A DNA stretch of 64,000 bases, taken from positions 992,001 through 1,056,000 of the forward strand of contig NZ_LN831302.1 of assembly GCF_001488575.1 (NCBI RefSeq), read 5' to 3'. This DNA comes from Halobacterium hubeiense. GTDB taxonomy: Archaea > Halobacteriota > Halobacteria > Halobacteriales > Halobacteriaceae. The first letter of the stretch is position 1, and every line of letters begins with the position of its first letter. A model generated the notes under the pieces. That model saw only the letters and a list, made by a program, of their open reading frames with translations. It was not told the DNA's origin and ran no database searches. The position numbers and the translations under genes were made by a program. Positions 25,454 to 32,380 of the stretch are shown in pieces.

Positions 25454-26725
25454 ATGGACGATTTCGACGCGTCGCGGGCGGCCGCCCGGATGCGGGACGC
25501 CGAGTCGTCGCTGACCGGGCTCCGCGAGCGGTTCTCCGTGCCCGAGGACGCCGTCTACATGGACGGGAACAGCCTCGGCGTCCACGGGCAGGACGCCGCG
25601 CACGCGCTGGAGCGCGCCCTCGACCAGTGGAGGGAACTGGGCATCGAGGGGTGGACGGAGGCCGACCCGCCGTGGTTCGAGTACGGCGAGCGCCTCGGCG
25701 ACCGGCTCGCCGACGTCGTCGGCGCGAAGCCCGCGGAGTGCGTCGCCGCCAACTCCACGACGGTCAACATCCACGCGCTCGTCGGGACGTTCATCGACGC
25801 CGCCGACGGCACCGAGGTCGTCGTCAACGAACTGGACTTCCCGACGGACCACTACGCGATTCGCTCCCAGCTGCGAGCGCGCGGCCTCGACCCCGACGAC
25901 CACCTCGTCGTCGTGGAGAGCGACGACGGCCGCACAATCGAGCCGGACGCAATCGCGGACGCTGTCAGCGACGACACCGCCATCGTGTTCATGCCGTCGG
26001 TGCTGTACCGGAGCGGCCAGTTGCTCGACGTCGAAGCCATCACCGACATCGCCCACGACCACGACGCGTTCGCGGGCTTCGACCTCGCGCACTCCGTGGG
26101 CGTCGTCGACCACGACCTCCACTTCGACGGCGTGGACTTCGCGGTGTGGTGCAGTTACAAGTACCTCAACGCTGGCCCCGGCGCCATCGGCGGCCTCTAC
26201 GTCCGCGAGGAGCACTTCGACCTCCCGCCCGCGATGGCGGGCTGGTGGGGGAACGCCGACGACACGCAGTTCGACCTCGAACCCGAGTTCGACCCCGCGC
26301 GGGGCGCCGCCGCCTTCCAAATCGGGACCGTGTCCGTCTTCGCCGCCGCCCCGCTGTTCGGCTCGCTCGACGTCACCGAAGCCGCCGGCGTGGACTCCTT
26401 GTGCGAGCGCTCCGTGGCGTTGACGCGGTACCTCATCAGCCTCGTGGACGAACGCCTCCCCGAGTGCGCGGTCGGGACGCCCCGGGAGGCCGACCGGCGC
26501 GGCGGCCACGTCGCCGTCGAACACCCCGACGCCGGGAAGCTCAGCCGCGCGCTCCGCGACCGCGGCGTCGTCGTGGACTTCCGCCCGCCGAACGTCGTCC
26601 GCGTCGCGCCCTCCCCCTACTTCGTCGGCTTCGAGGACGTCTGGCTCGCCGTCGATGAGATTCGCGACATTCTGGACGCCGACGCCCACCTCGCGTACGG
26701 CGAGAGCGAGGAACAGGTGACCTGA
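25454..26725 (+). CDS. kynU: kynureninase
   Basis: 423 residues from the ATG at 25454 (MDDFDASRAAARMRDAESSL); an in-frame start 69 bases earlier adds an unlikely basic extension. This is a class V aminotransferase fold. It has VYMDGNSLGVHG, the substrate loop WFEYGERLGDRLADVVGA, NSTTVNIHALVGTFI, FMPSVLYRSGQLLDVEAIT, FDLAHSVGVVDHDLHFDGVDFAVWCSYKYLNAGPG with the PLP lysine Lys236, and VRVAPSPYF near the end. It cleaves kynurenine to anthranilate and alanine in tryptophan breakdown. No other kyn genes are near, so the pathway would be scattered or partial. Confidence 0.92.
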   Translation: MDDFDASRAAARMRDAESSLTGLRERFSVPEDAVYMDGNSLGVHGQDAAHALERALDQWRELGIEGWTEADPPWFEYGERLGDRLADVVGAKPAECVAANSTTVNIHALVGTFIDAADGTEVVVNELDFPTDHYAIRSQLRARGLDPDDHLVVVESDDGRTIEPDAIADAVSDDTAIVFMPSVLYRSGQLLDVEAITDIAHDHDAFAGFDLAHSVGVVDHDLHFDGVDFAVWCSYKYLNAGPGAIGGLYVREEHFDLPPAMAGWWGNADDTQFDLEPEFDPARGAAAFQIGTVSVFAAAPLFGSLDVTEAAGVDSLCERSVALTRYLISLVDERLPECAVGTPREADRRGGHVAVEHPDAGKLSRALRDRGVVVDFRPPNVVRVAPSPYFVGFEDVWLAVDEIRDILDADAHLAYGESEEQVT

Positions 26726-26749
26726 TTCGAGCGGGAGAACGCGCGTCTG

Positions 26750-27085
26750 CTACCGGAGATACGCGGTCAGTTCTTTGACGACGCGGTCGACGAACGCGTC
26801 CGTGACGCGCCCCTGCCACGCGACGAGGTCCTCGTGGCGCGGCGAGTGGACGGCCCACGGCGAGACGAACGACTCGCGCGGGACGCCGCCGACCTCCCAG
26901 ACGCCGTCGGCGAGCGCCAGCGACTCATCGTAGGATTTCGTCGAGACGGCGACGGCGACGCACTGCTCGTCGCCGAACGGGTGGCCGTCGTTGTTGACGA
27001 CGAGCCACGGTCGCTGCCGGTCCTCGCCGAGTTTGAACGGGTCGGCGCTCCGGACCACGTCGCCCCGGTCGGGCTGCACGGTCAC
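26750..27085 (-). CDS. PemK/MazF-family toxin-like protein
   Basis: 111 residues from the ATG at 27085. The sequence follows the MazF/PemK core: RGDVVRSADPF..RQRPWLVVNNDGHPFGDEQCVAVAVSTKSYDESL, with the conserved R-G-D-V start and 'RP.lvv.nd' strand, and a C-terminal helix (TDAFVDRVVKELTAYL). MazF proteins are sequence-specific mRNA interferases. It overlaps the upstream winged-helix gene by 4 bases, so the two are co-translated, as expected of a toxin-antitoxin pair. RNase activity cannot be confirmed from sequence, as some haloarchaeal relatives may be domesticated. Confidence 0.8.
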   Translation of the reverse strand: MTVQPDRGDVVRSADPFKLGEDRQRPWLVVNNDGHPFGDEQCVAVAVSTKSYDESLALADGVWEVGGVPRESFVSPWAVHSPRHEDLVAWQGRVTDAFVDRVVKELTAYLR

Positions 27086-27450
27086 GCTCCGTCGTCGCGC
27101 TCGCTGGGGTGGCGTTCGTCGGGCGCAGCGGCATTCCAGTCGTCGGCGTCGATGCCGCCGTCTTCGTCGTCGAGTCGCTCGCCGGCGGCGTGGAGGTCGT
27201 ACGCGGCGGCGACGCGGTCGCGGTCGGCGGTGATTGCCCAGTACGCGCCCTTGTGTCGGACGAGCTCGCGATCCTTGAGCCGCGAGAGCGCGGTCCCGAC
27301 CGTGTTCGCGTCCTCGCCGAGCGCCGTCGCTATCTCCGAGCGCGTGAACGCTTGGTCGTCGTTCGCGAGGAGGAACGAGACCACCTGCTCGGGGACGCTG
27401 GGCCCCCGCGGCAGGTCGTCGGACTCGAAGTCCTCGATGCTCACCGGCAT
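27082..27450 (-). CDS. winged-helix (MarR-like) protein, probable antitoxin/regulator of the MazF-like gene
   Basis: 122 residues. Residues about 20-85 form a winged helix: SVPEQVVSFLLANDDQAFTRSEIATALGEDANTVGTALSRLKDRELVRHKGAYWAI. The remaining tail (about 85-122) is acidic and probably disordered (LDDEDGGIDADDWNAAAPDERHPSERDDG), which is the kind of segment that wraps a toxin. It precedes the MazF-like gene with a 4-base overlap. Two tandem GTAC palindromes lie 32-60 bases upstream of its start and could be its operator. This is not a usual MazE-type antitoxin fold. Confidence 0.8.
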   Translation of the reverse strand: MPVSIEDFESDDLPRGPSVPEQVVSFLLANDDQAFTRSEIATALGEDANTVGTALSRLKDRELVRHKGAYWAITADRDRVAAAYDLHAAGERLDDEDGGIDADDWNAAAPDERHPSERDDGA

Positions 27451-27481
27451 ACCGCGAAGTTCGCGTGCCGAAGTAATGAAT

Positions 27482-27510
27482 GTACTGCCGTACTGTACGT
27501 GCCGACGTAC
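27482..27510. promoter_or_regulatory. tandem GTAC palindromes, operator candidate of the toxin-antitoxin pair
   Basis: GTAC-TGCC-GTAC (27482-27493) is followed, after one base, by GTACGT-GCCG-ACGTAC (27495-27510), which has perfect 6-bp arms. Both share the GTAC..GCC..GTAC plan and lie 32-60 bases upstream of the winged-helix gene start. Two adjacent operators are common for autoregulated toxin-antitoxin modules. Confidence 0.5.
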
Positions 27511-27544
27511 GCTACGTGCTTTCGGGGCGTCGGCTGGTGACCGC

Positions 27545-29839
27545 CTACGTCCGGAACTCGAAGCGCGCGCCGCCCTCGGCGCTGTCCGTTACCTCCACCG
27601 TCCAGCCGTGCGCGTCCGCGATGCTCTTGACGATGGCGAGCCCGAACCCGGTGCCGTCGTCGTCGCCCGACGCGCCGTACTCGAAGACGCCCTCGCGGCG
27701 CTCCGCGGCGATGCCGCAACCGTCGTCCTCGACGTAGAAGCCGTCGTCGCCGTCCAGTGGGCCGACGGAGACGGTGACGTCCTCGCCGCCGTGCTCGACG
27801 GCGTTCCGGAACAGGTTCTCCAACAGCGAAGTGAACCGCGCGACGTCCGCCCGCAGCGCGCGGTCGCCCGCGACGTCCAGCGTCGCGTCGGCGGTGTCGA
27901 CGTTCCGCCACGCGTCCGCGGCGGCGTCCGACAGCGAGCGCTCGCGGACGTCGTCGAGGCTGCGGCCGTGGCGCGCGAGCGCGAGCACGCTCTCGATGAT
28001 CTCGTGCATGCGGTCCAGCGACTCGCCCATGCGCTGGAAGTACTCGTCATCGCCGGTCTCCTCGGCGAGTTCGAGGTAGCCGCGGGCGACGTTCAGGGGG
28101 TTGCGGAGGTCGTGGCTGACGATGCTCGCGAACTCCTCCAAGCGGTCGTTCTGGCGTTCGAGCTCGCGCTCGTGTTCCTTCCGGTCGGTGATGTCCGTGT
28201 ACATCGCGTAGCCGTGGATGTTCGGCTCGTCGAGGCGGAACGGCACCACGTCCAGCAGGAAGTCCCGCGGGCCGTCGGCGGTCTCGCGGCGCACCTCGAC
28301 GTTGATGTTCTGTCCGTCCACGAGCTTCTGGTTGTACTCGTCGGCCTCCTCGTGGTGGTCGGCGGGGATGATGTACTCGTCGATGTTCTCGCCGACGAGT
28401 TCCTCCTCGCTGTAGCCGAACACCTCCTCGAAGGCGGGGTTGACCGCGCGCACGATGGGGTCGTCGTCCTCCACGACGAAGCTCGCCGTGGGGCTGGGGA
28501 CGTTCTCGAACAGCGCCGCGAGCCGGCTGTGTTCGCGCCGCAGGTCGGCTTCGCGGCGGCGGAGCTGGCGGACGCGCTCGGCGCGGTCGAGGGCGGCCTC
28601 GGCGTTCGTTGCGAGCACGCGCACGAGGTCGTGGTCCGTGCCGTCGAAGCTCCCGGCCTCGGGCGCGCCGATGAGCAGGACGCCGTGGTCGCCCAGCGGG
28701 TGGATGATCTCCTCGCGGATGACCGTCTCGGGGTTGTGGACGTTCGACTGCTCGTGGACGTCCGTGAACGTCGCGGGTTCGCCGGACTCGTAGACGTCCC
28801 ACGCGAGGCTCTCGCCGGCCGCGAACGTCGGCGGCGTCTCCCCGGTCACGGGGTCGGAGACGGTCGCCGGCCGGAGCTCCTCGGCGTCGTCGGCGGCGTA
28901 GAACACGCCGACGTACGGGAGGCCGAGGAGGTCGTTGGCGGCTTCCGCGACGACCGCGGCGATGTCGTCGGGGTCGTCCTCCACGAGCATCCGCCGGGTG
29001 GCGTCGTGGAGCCCCGTGAGGGTCTGCTCGCGGTGGCGCTGCTCGGTGACGTCGTCCACGACCGCGAACGCGTCGGGGCCGCCCTGGTGGAGGAACTGCT
29101 TGACCGTCACCTCGAAGACGCGGTCGTCGTCGGCGAACTCGGTCTCGAAGGTCTTTGCGCCGTTCCCGGGGACGAACTGCTCGGAGTGAGCGTCGAAGCA
29201 CGCGGCCAGCGACTCCCCTCGGAGGTCGGTCTCGTCGGCGCCGACGGCGCGCTCGGCCGCGTCGTTGACGAGGCGAATCTCGGTGTCGCCGTCGCTGGTG
29301 ACGTCGTAGAGGACGAGCGCGTCGTCGTTCTGCTCGAACAGCTCGCGGAAGCGCGCCTCGCTCTCCCGGAGGTCGCGCTGCGAGCGGATGCGTTGGACGG
29401 CCTGATAGGCGTGGGAAGCCAGTAGCTCTGCGAGTTCGACGTCGTCCGCGTCGAAGCCGTCGGGCTCGTCCATGCCCGCCTGGAAGACGCCGATGTCGCC
29501 GATGGGGACGCTGACAACGGACCGCGGCGCGCCCTCCGGCGGGGCCGTGACGCGCGGGTCCTCGCGGATGTCCGCGACGATTTGCGCCTCGCCGGTGTGG
29601 TAGGTCTCCCCGGCGATGCCCTCGTCGGTGGGGATGCCGTCGACGCTCGGCGCGCGGCCGCTCCACGACCGCACGGCGAGCACGCCGTCGGCTTCGGCTT
29701 CGACGACCGCGGAGGAGAAGTCGAAGGCGGCTTCGGCGGCGTCGGCCATCGCGTCGAAGACCTCGTCGACATCGTCGGCACTCGCGACTTCGGTGGCGTA
29801 CGAGAGGAGGGCGCTCCGGTGGTCGCGGTCACTCGTCAT
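27545..29839 (-). CDS. multidomain sensor histidine kinase (GAF-PAS-GAF-PAS-HisKA-HATPase)
   Basis: 764 residues, no membrane helix, so a cytoplasmic sensor. The order read from sequence is: GAF 1 (about 5-150, VVEAEADGVLAVRSWSGRAPSVDGIPTDEGIAGE), PAS 1 (about 155-270, ESEARFRELFEQNDDALVLYDV), GAF 2 (about 275-425, YVGVFYAADDAEELRPATVSDPVTGE), PAS 2 (about 435-555, LFENVPSPTASFVVEDDDPIVRAVNPAFEEVFGY), HisKA with His575 (SIVSHDLRNPLNVARGY) and an HATPase domain (NLFRNAVEHGGEDV, DDGCGI, GTGFGLAIVKSI). It overlaps the HalX response regulator gene by 11 bases, so the two form a two-component pair. The ligand is unknown. Confidence 0.92.
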   Translation of the reverse strand: MTSDRDHRSALLSYATEVASADDVDEVFDAMADAAEAAFDFSSAVVEAEADGVLAVRSWSGRAPSVDGIPTDEGIAGETYHTGEAQIVADIREDPRVTAPPEGAPRSVVSVPIGDIGVFQAGMDEPDGFDADDVELAELLASHAYQAVQRIRSQRDLRESEARFRELFEQNDDALVLYDVTSDGDTEIRLVNDAAERAVGADETDLRGESLAACFDAHSEQFVPGNGAKTFETEFADDDRVFEVTVKQFLHQGGPDAFAVVDDVTEQRHREQTLTGLHDATRRMLVEDDPDDIAAVVAEAANDLLGLPYVGVFYAADDAEELRPATVSDPVTGETPPTFAAGESLAWDVYESGEPATFTDVHEQSNVHNPETVIREEIIHPLGDHGVLLIGAPEAGSFDGTDHDLVRVLATNAEAALDRAERVRQLRRREADLRREHSRLAALFENVPSPTASFVVEDDDPIVRAVNPAFEEVFGYSEEELVGENIDEYIIPADHHEEADEYNQKLVDGQNINVEVRRETADGPRDFLLDVVPFRLDEPNIHGYAMYTDITDRKEHERELERQNDRLEEFASIVSHDLRNPLNVARGYLELAEETGDDEYFQRMGESLDRMHEIIESVLALARHGRSLDDVRERSLSDAAADAWRNVDTADATLDVAGDRALRADVARFTSLLENLFRNAVEHGGEDVTVSVGPLDGDDGFYVEDDGCGIAAERREGVFEYGASGDDDGTGFGLAIVKSIADAHGWTVEVTDSAEGGARFEFRT

Positions 29840-30425
29840 CGGCGGAGAGCCGGCGGAACAGGACTTCGTAGTCGTCCTCGTCGAAGTCCTCGACGACGTC
29901 GTCGAGGCGGCTCCGGAGGTCGTCGAGGCGGCCTTCCAGCGCTTCGAACTCCGCGGACTCGGTGACGCTCGGGTCGTTCGACTCCGTGAGGAGCGCGTGC
30001 TTGCGGGCGGCCGCGAAGTACTGCTGGACGGTGTCGTCGTACGTCGACCGGCGGAGCAGGCGGTCGACGGTCTCGCGGAGCGTCTCGCGGTCGACGGGCT
30101 TGCGGAGGTAGTCGTCGAAGCCGAGGTCGACGATGTCGAGTTCGGGTTCGACGGCGGTCACCATCGCCACGCGGCAGTCGAGGCCGCGCTCCCGGATGGC
30201 GTCGAGGACGTCGTCGCCGGAGACGCCGGGCATCTGTCGGTCCAGCAGGACGGCGTCGACGTCCTCGTCGAGGGCGTCGAGAGCGGCTTCGCCGTCGTAG
30301 GCGGTCTCGACGGTGTATCGGTCGCGCAGCCAGATGGCGTAGAGGTCGGCGAGGCCTTCCTCGTCGTCGACGACCAGCACTGTGGCTTCGTCGGCGCTCG
30401 GTTCGTCAGTGCCTTCCCCTGTCAT
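29829..30425 (-). CDS. response regulator with HalX domain
   Basis: 198 residues from the ATG at 30425 (MTGEGTDEPSADEATVLVVDDEEG). The receiver domain (about 15-125) has the acidic pair VDDEEG, the phospho-acceptor Asp in AVLLDRQMPGVSGDDVL, and the conserved Lys in DDYLRKPVDRE. The C-terminal HalX domain (about 125-198) contains the hallmark 'LLRRSTYDDTVQQYFAAARKHALLT' and a long helix (FEALEGRLDDLRSRLDDVVEDF). HalX has no known DNA-binding fold; output may be protein interaction. It precedes the sensor kinase with an 11-base overlap. An iron-box-like palindrome lies 71-86 bases upstream. Confidence 0.92.
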   Translation of the reverse strand: MTGEGTDEPSADEATVLVVDDEEGLADLYAIWLRDRYTVETAYDGEAALDALDEDVDAVLLDRQMPGVSGDDVLDAIRERGLDCRVAMVTAVEPELDIVDLGFDDYLRKPVDRETLRETVDRLLRRSTYDDTVQQYFAAARKHALLTESNDPSVTESAEFEALEGRLDDLRSRLDDVVEDFDEDDYEVLFRRLSADDE

Positions 30426-30495
30426 TGTTGTCCGCGCACCGCGGGTCTGCCGGACCTTCGACGTGAACCTATTTATCACTTGTTGGTGGCGGGGG

Positions 30496-30511
30496 TTTTG
30501 GCAAGCCTAAA
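30496..30511. promoter_or_regulatory. DtxR/Idr-type iron box between the HalX regulator and the GT2 gene
   Basis: TTTTGG-CAAG-CCTAAA, one mismatch from a perfect TTTAGG-N4-CCTAAA palindrome. It lies in the divergent promoter region, 26 bases upstream of the GT2 gene and 71 bases upstream of the regulator gene. The same one-mismatch variant occurs before the ZIP transporter at 57537. Which of the two genes it controls is open. Confidence 0.5.
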
Positions 30512-30536
30512 ATAACGCCGCGTTCTACTGCCGGTC

Positions 30537-31244
30537 ATGTCAGAGTCCGACGGCCGGTACACGCTCGACGACGTCACCGTCGTCATGGGGACGTACAACG
30601 AGGAAGCCGCAATCGAGACCGTTCTCGAAGACATCGACGAGGTCACGGACGGCCGCGCGAGCGTCGTCTGCGTCGATAGCTCCGACGACCGAACGCCGGA
30701 AATCGCGCGCGACCACGGCGCCCGCGTCGTCCGACAGGAGCCGCTGGGCTACGGCGTCGCCGTCCGCTCGGCGCTGTACGAGGCCGACACCGAGGTCGTG
30801 ATTACGACCGACTGCGACGACACCTACCCAATGGAGCGCATCCCCGACTTCCTCGACTACGTCAACGAGGGCTACGACGTCGTCAGCGGCGACCGTCTCT
30901 ACTGGGGCGCCGACGAGATGCCCGCCGTCAACCGCCTCGGCAACGCCACGTTCGCCGCCGTCGCGTCGCTGTTCGTCGGCGAGCGCGTCCACGACACCAC
31001 CACGGGGATGCGCGCGTACCGCCGCGACGTCATCGACGCCATCGACTGGACGCAGAACACCGGCCTCTCCGCGGAACTGCTCATCCGCCCGCTCTGTCGG
31101 GACTACGACGTCATCGAAGTCCCCATCGAGTACGACGAGCGCCTCGGCGAGACGAAACTCGACCCCCTCGAGGGCGGCGCCGAGATTCTGGGCTCGATTC
31201 TGAAGGTCTGCGGCGAAGAACGCCTGCGCGGCCTGCTCCGCTGA
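30537..31244 (+). CDS. family 2 glycosyltransferase (dolichol-phosphate sugar synthase type)
   Basis: 235 residues from the ATG at 30537. GT2 motifs are in order: VVMGTYNEEAAIETVLEDI (nucleotide binding), VVCVDSSDDRTPEIARDHGARVV, the metal-binding site TTDCDDTYPMERIPDFL (D-x-D), GDRLYWGADEMPAVNRLGNATF and the acceptor loop HDTTTGMRAYRRDVID. There is no membrane helix, which fits the soluble dolichol-phosphate-mannose/glucose synthase group. It would charge the lipid carrier for protein N-glycosylation. A GT39-type transferase that uses such donors lies at 32381-34423. Confidence 0.88.
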   Translation: MSESDGRYTLDDVTVVMGTYNEEAAIETVLEDIDEVTDGRASVVCVDSSDDRTPEIARDHGARVVRQEPLGYGVAVRSALYEADTEVVITTDCDDTYPMERIPDFLDYVNEGYDVVSGDRLYWGADEMPAVNRLGNATFAAVASLFVGERVHDTTTGMRAYRRDVIDAIDWTQNTGLSAELLIRPLCRDYDVIEVPIEYDERLGETKLDPLEGGAEILGSILKVCGEERLRGLLR

Positions 31245-31335
31245 CAGTCGGGGCGGATGGGGTCGTTGTTCAGTGGAGATGAACGTCCGGTAGGTACAGA
31301 CAAGACATTTACAGGTTCGCGGTAATTATGTCCGC

Positions 31336-31896
31336 ATGACCACGACGGAAAAAGAGTCACTCATTATTCTGGGACTCGTTAGCAGCCTCCTCACCATCGT
31401 TGGTCTGTGGCCCGAATATGGGCCGCTAAACGCCGACCTCCCGGAGTTAGCGACGGCTCTGCTGCTCCTGATTAATATCGGGCTTGTGGCAACCGGTTGG
31501 TTCTGGTCCCGGGGGCGCGCACCCGGTCAGATTCGGTACGAGCAGATTCCAGCGCTCGCTGTCGGAGTAGTCGGTGTCACGGGCATCGTCGGCAGTCTCG
31601 CCGTGTTTCGGCCGTGGCAGTACACTGGGATGGCCGGCGGGCTATCGATTATCTTCACCGGTCTATTCGTTATCCCCGGTATTGCGCTGAGCCTGAGCGG
31701 CTATATCTGGTTCCGGCAGCGTGAGATGCGCTATTCGCTCGCCTCGCTAGTTGGGTTACTGGCTGTCGGGCTCTTGTACGTCATTCGCCAGCGATTAGAC
31801 TTCGTTACTGGAATCCCGGTGTTCGCGATAGTCGTTGCAGTCGTCTTCATTCTGCCAGTTGTCGTGGTTCCCCGCGTTATTCACCCTCGTCGTTAA
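31336..31896 (+). CDS. orphan membrane protein with atypical base composition
   Basis: 186 residues from the ATG at 31336, with about five to six membrane helices (for example SLIILGLVSSLLTIVGLW, LATALLLLINIGLVATGWFW, QIPALAVGVVGVTGIVGSLAVF, LSIIFTGLFVIPGIALSLSGYI, FAIVVAVVFILPVVVVP). No family is recognised. The gene is clearly richer in A+T than its neighbours, with many A/T third positions (ATT, GTT, CGT, TAT). This suggests recent transfer or relaxed selection. Its promoter region (31245-31335) has no clear operator. Orientation matches the GT2 gene, but 91 bases separate them. Confidence 0.7.
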   Translation: MTTTEKESLIILGLVSSLLTIVGLWPEYGPLNADLPELATALLLLINIGLVATGWFWSRGRAPGQIRYEQIPALAVGVVGVTGIVGSLAVFRPWQYTGMAGGLSIIFTGLFVIPGIALSLSGYIWFRQREMRYSLASLVGLLAVGLLYVIRQRLDFVTGIPVFAIVVAVVFILPVVVVPRVIHPRR

Positions 31897-32061
31897 CGCG
31901 GGAACTCCGCATATCTACTTACCAATTCAGTCGTTGCGCGGCAGGCACGCATCGGAATGAAGAGATACGATCGCGACGGCTCCTAACCATACGCCATATT
32001 ATTGTTCGATTTCCACGATTCTGGGGCGAGAGTATAAGCCATTCGGGTGTGTAGGGATACC

Positions 32062-32379
32062 ATGACTCGGATTACTGAGACTCGCGGCGCGGCGGAGACG
32101 GAGCCTGTCGGGCTGGGGAGGGCGTACGCGGTCGTGGACCGCCACGTGGGCGCGTGGCTCCCGGTGGCGTGGAAGCTCGCGGTGTTCTACGCGGCGTGGC
32201 TCGGGCTCGCGCTGGCCGCGCGCTCGGTGGTCGTCACGCCGGAAGCGCTCCAGTTGGCTGCCATCGCCTACTGGTTCGGGTGGCTGTTCGCGGTCGTGAC
32301 CGTCGTCGTCGGCGCATTCGTCGTGCTGACGAGCGTCCTCGACCAGTACCGGCTCACCGCGCGGCAGGCGAAGTACTGA
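32062..32379 (+). CDS. small membrane protein of unknown function
   Basis: 105 residues from the ATG at 32062 (MTRITETRGAAETEPVGLG); a GTG 15 bases upstream is in frame but less likely. Two long hydrophobic segments (about 32-58, WKLAVFYAAWLGLALAARSVVV, and 65-95, AAIAYWFGWLFAVVTVVVGAFVVLTSVL) are flanked by charged ends. Codon use is that of a native gene. It is convergent with the GT39 gene, with one base between the two stops. The AT-richer upstream spacer (31897-32061) shows TATA-like stretches (ATATTATT near 32000) but nothing else. Confidence 0.7.
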   Translation: MTRITETRGAAETEPVGLGRAYAVVDRHVGAWLPVAWKLAVFYAAWLGLALAARSVVVTPEALQLAAIAYWFGWLFAVVTVVVGAFVVLTSVLDQYRLTARQAKY

Positions 32380-32380
32380 C

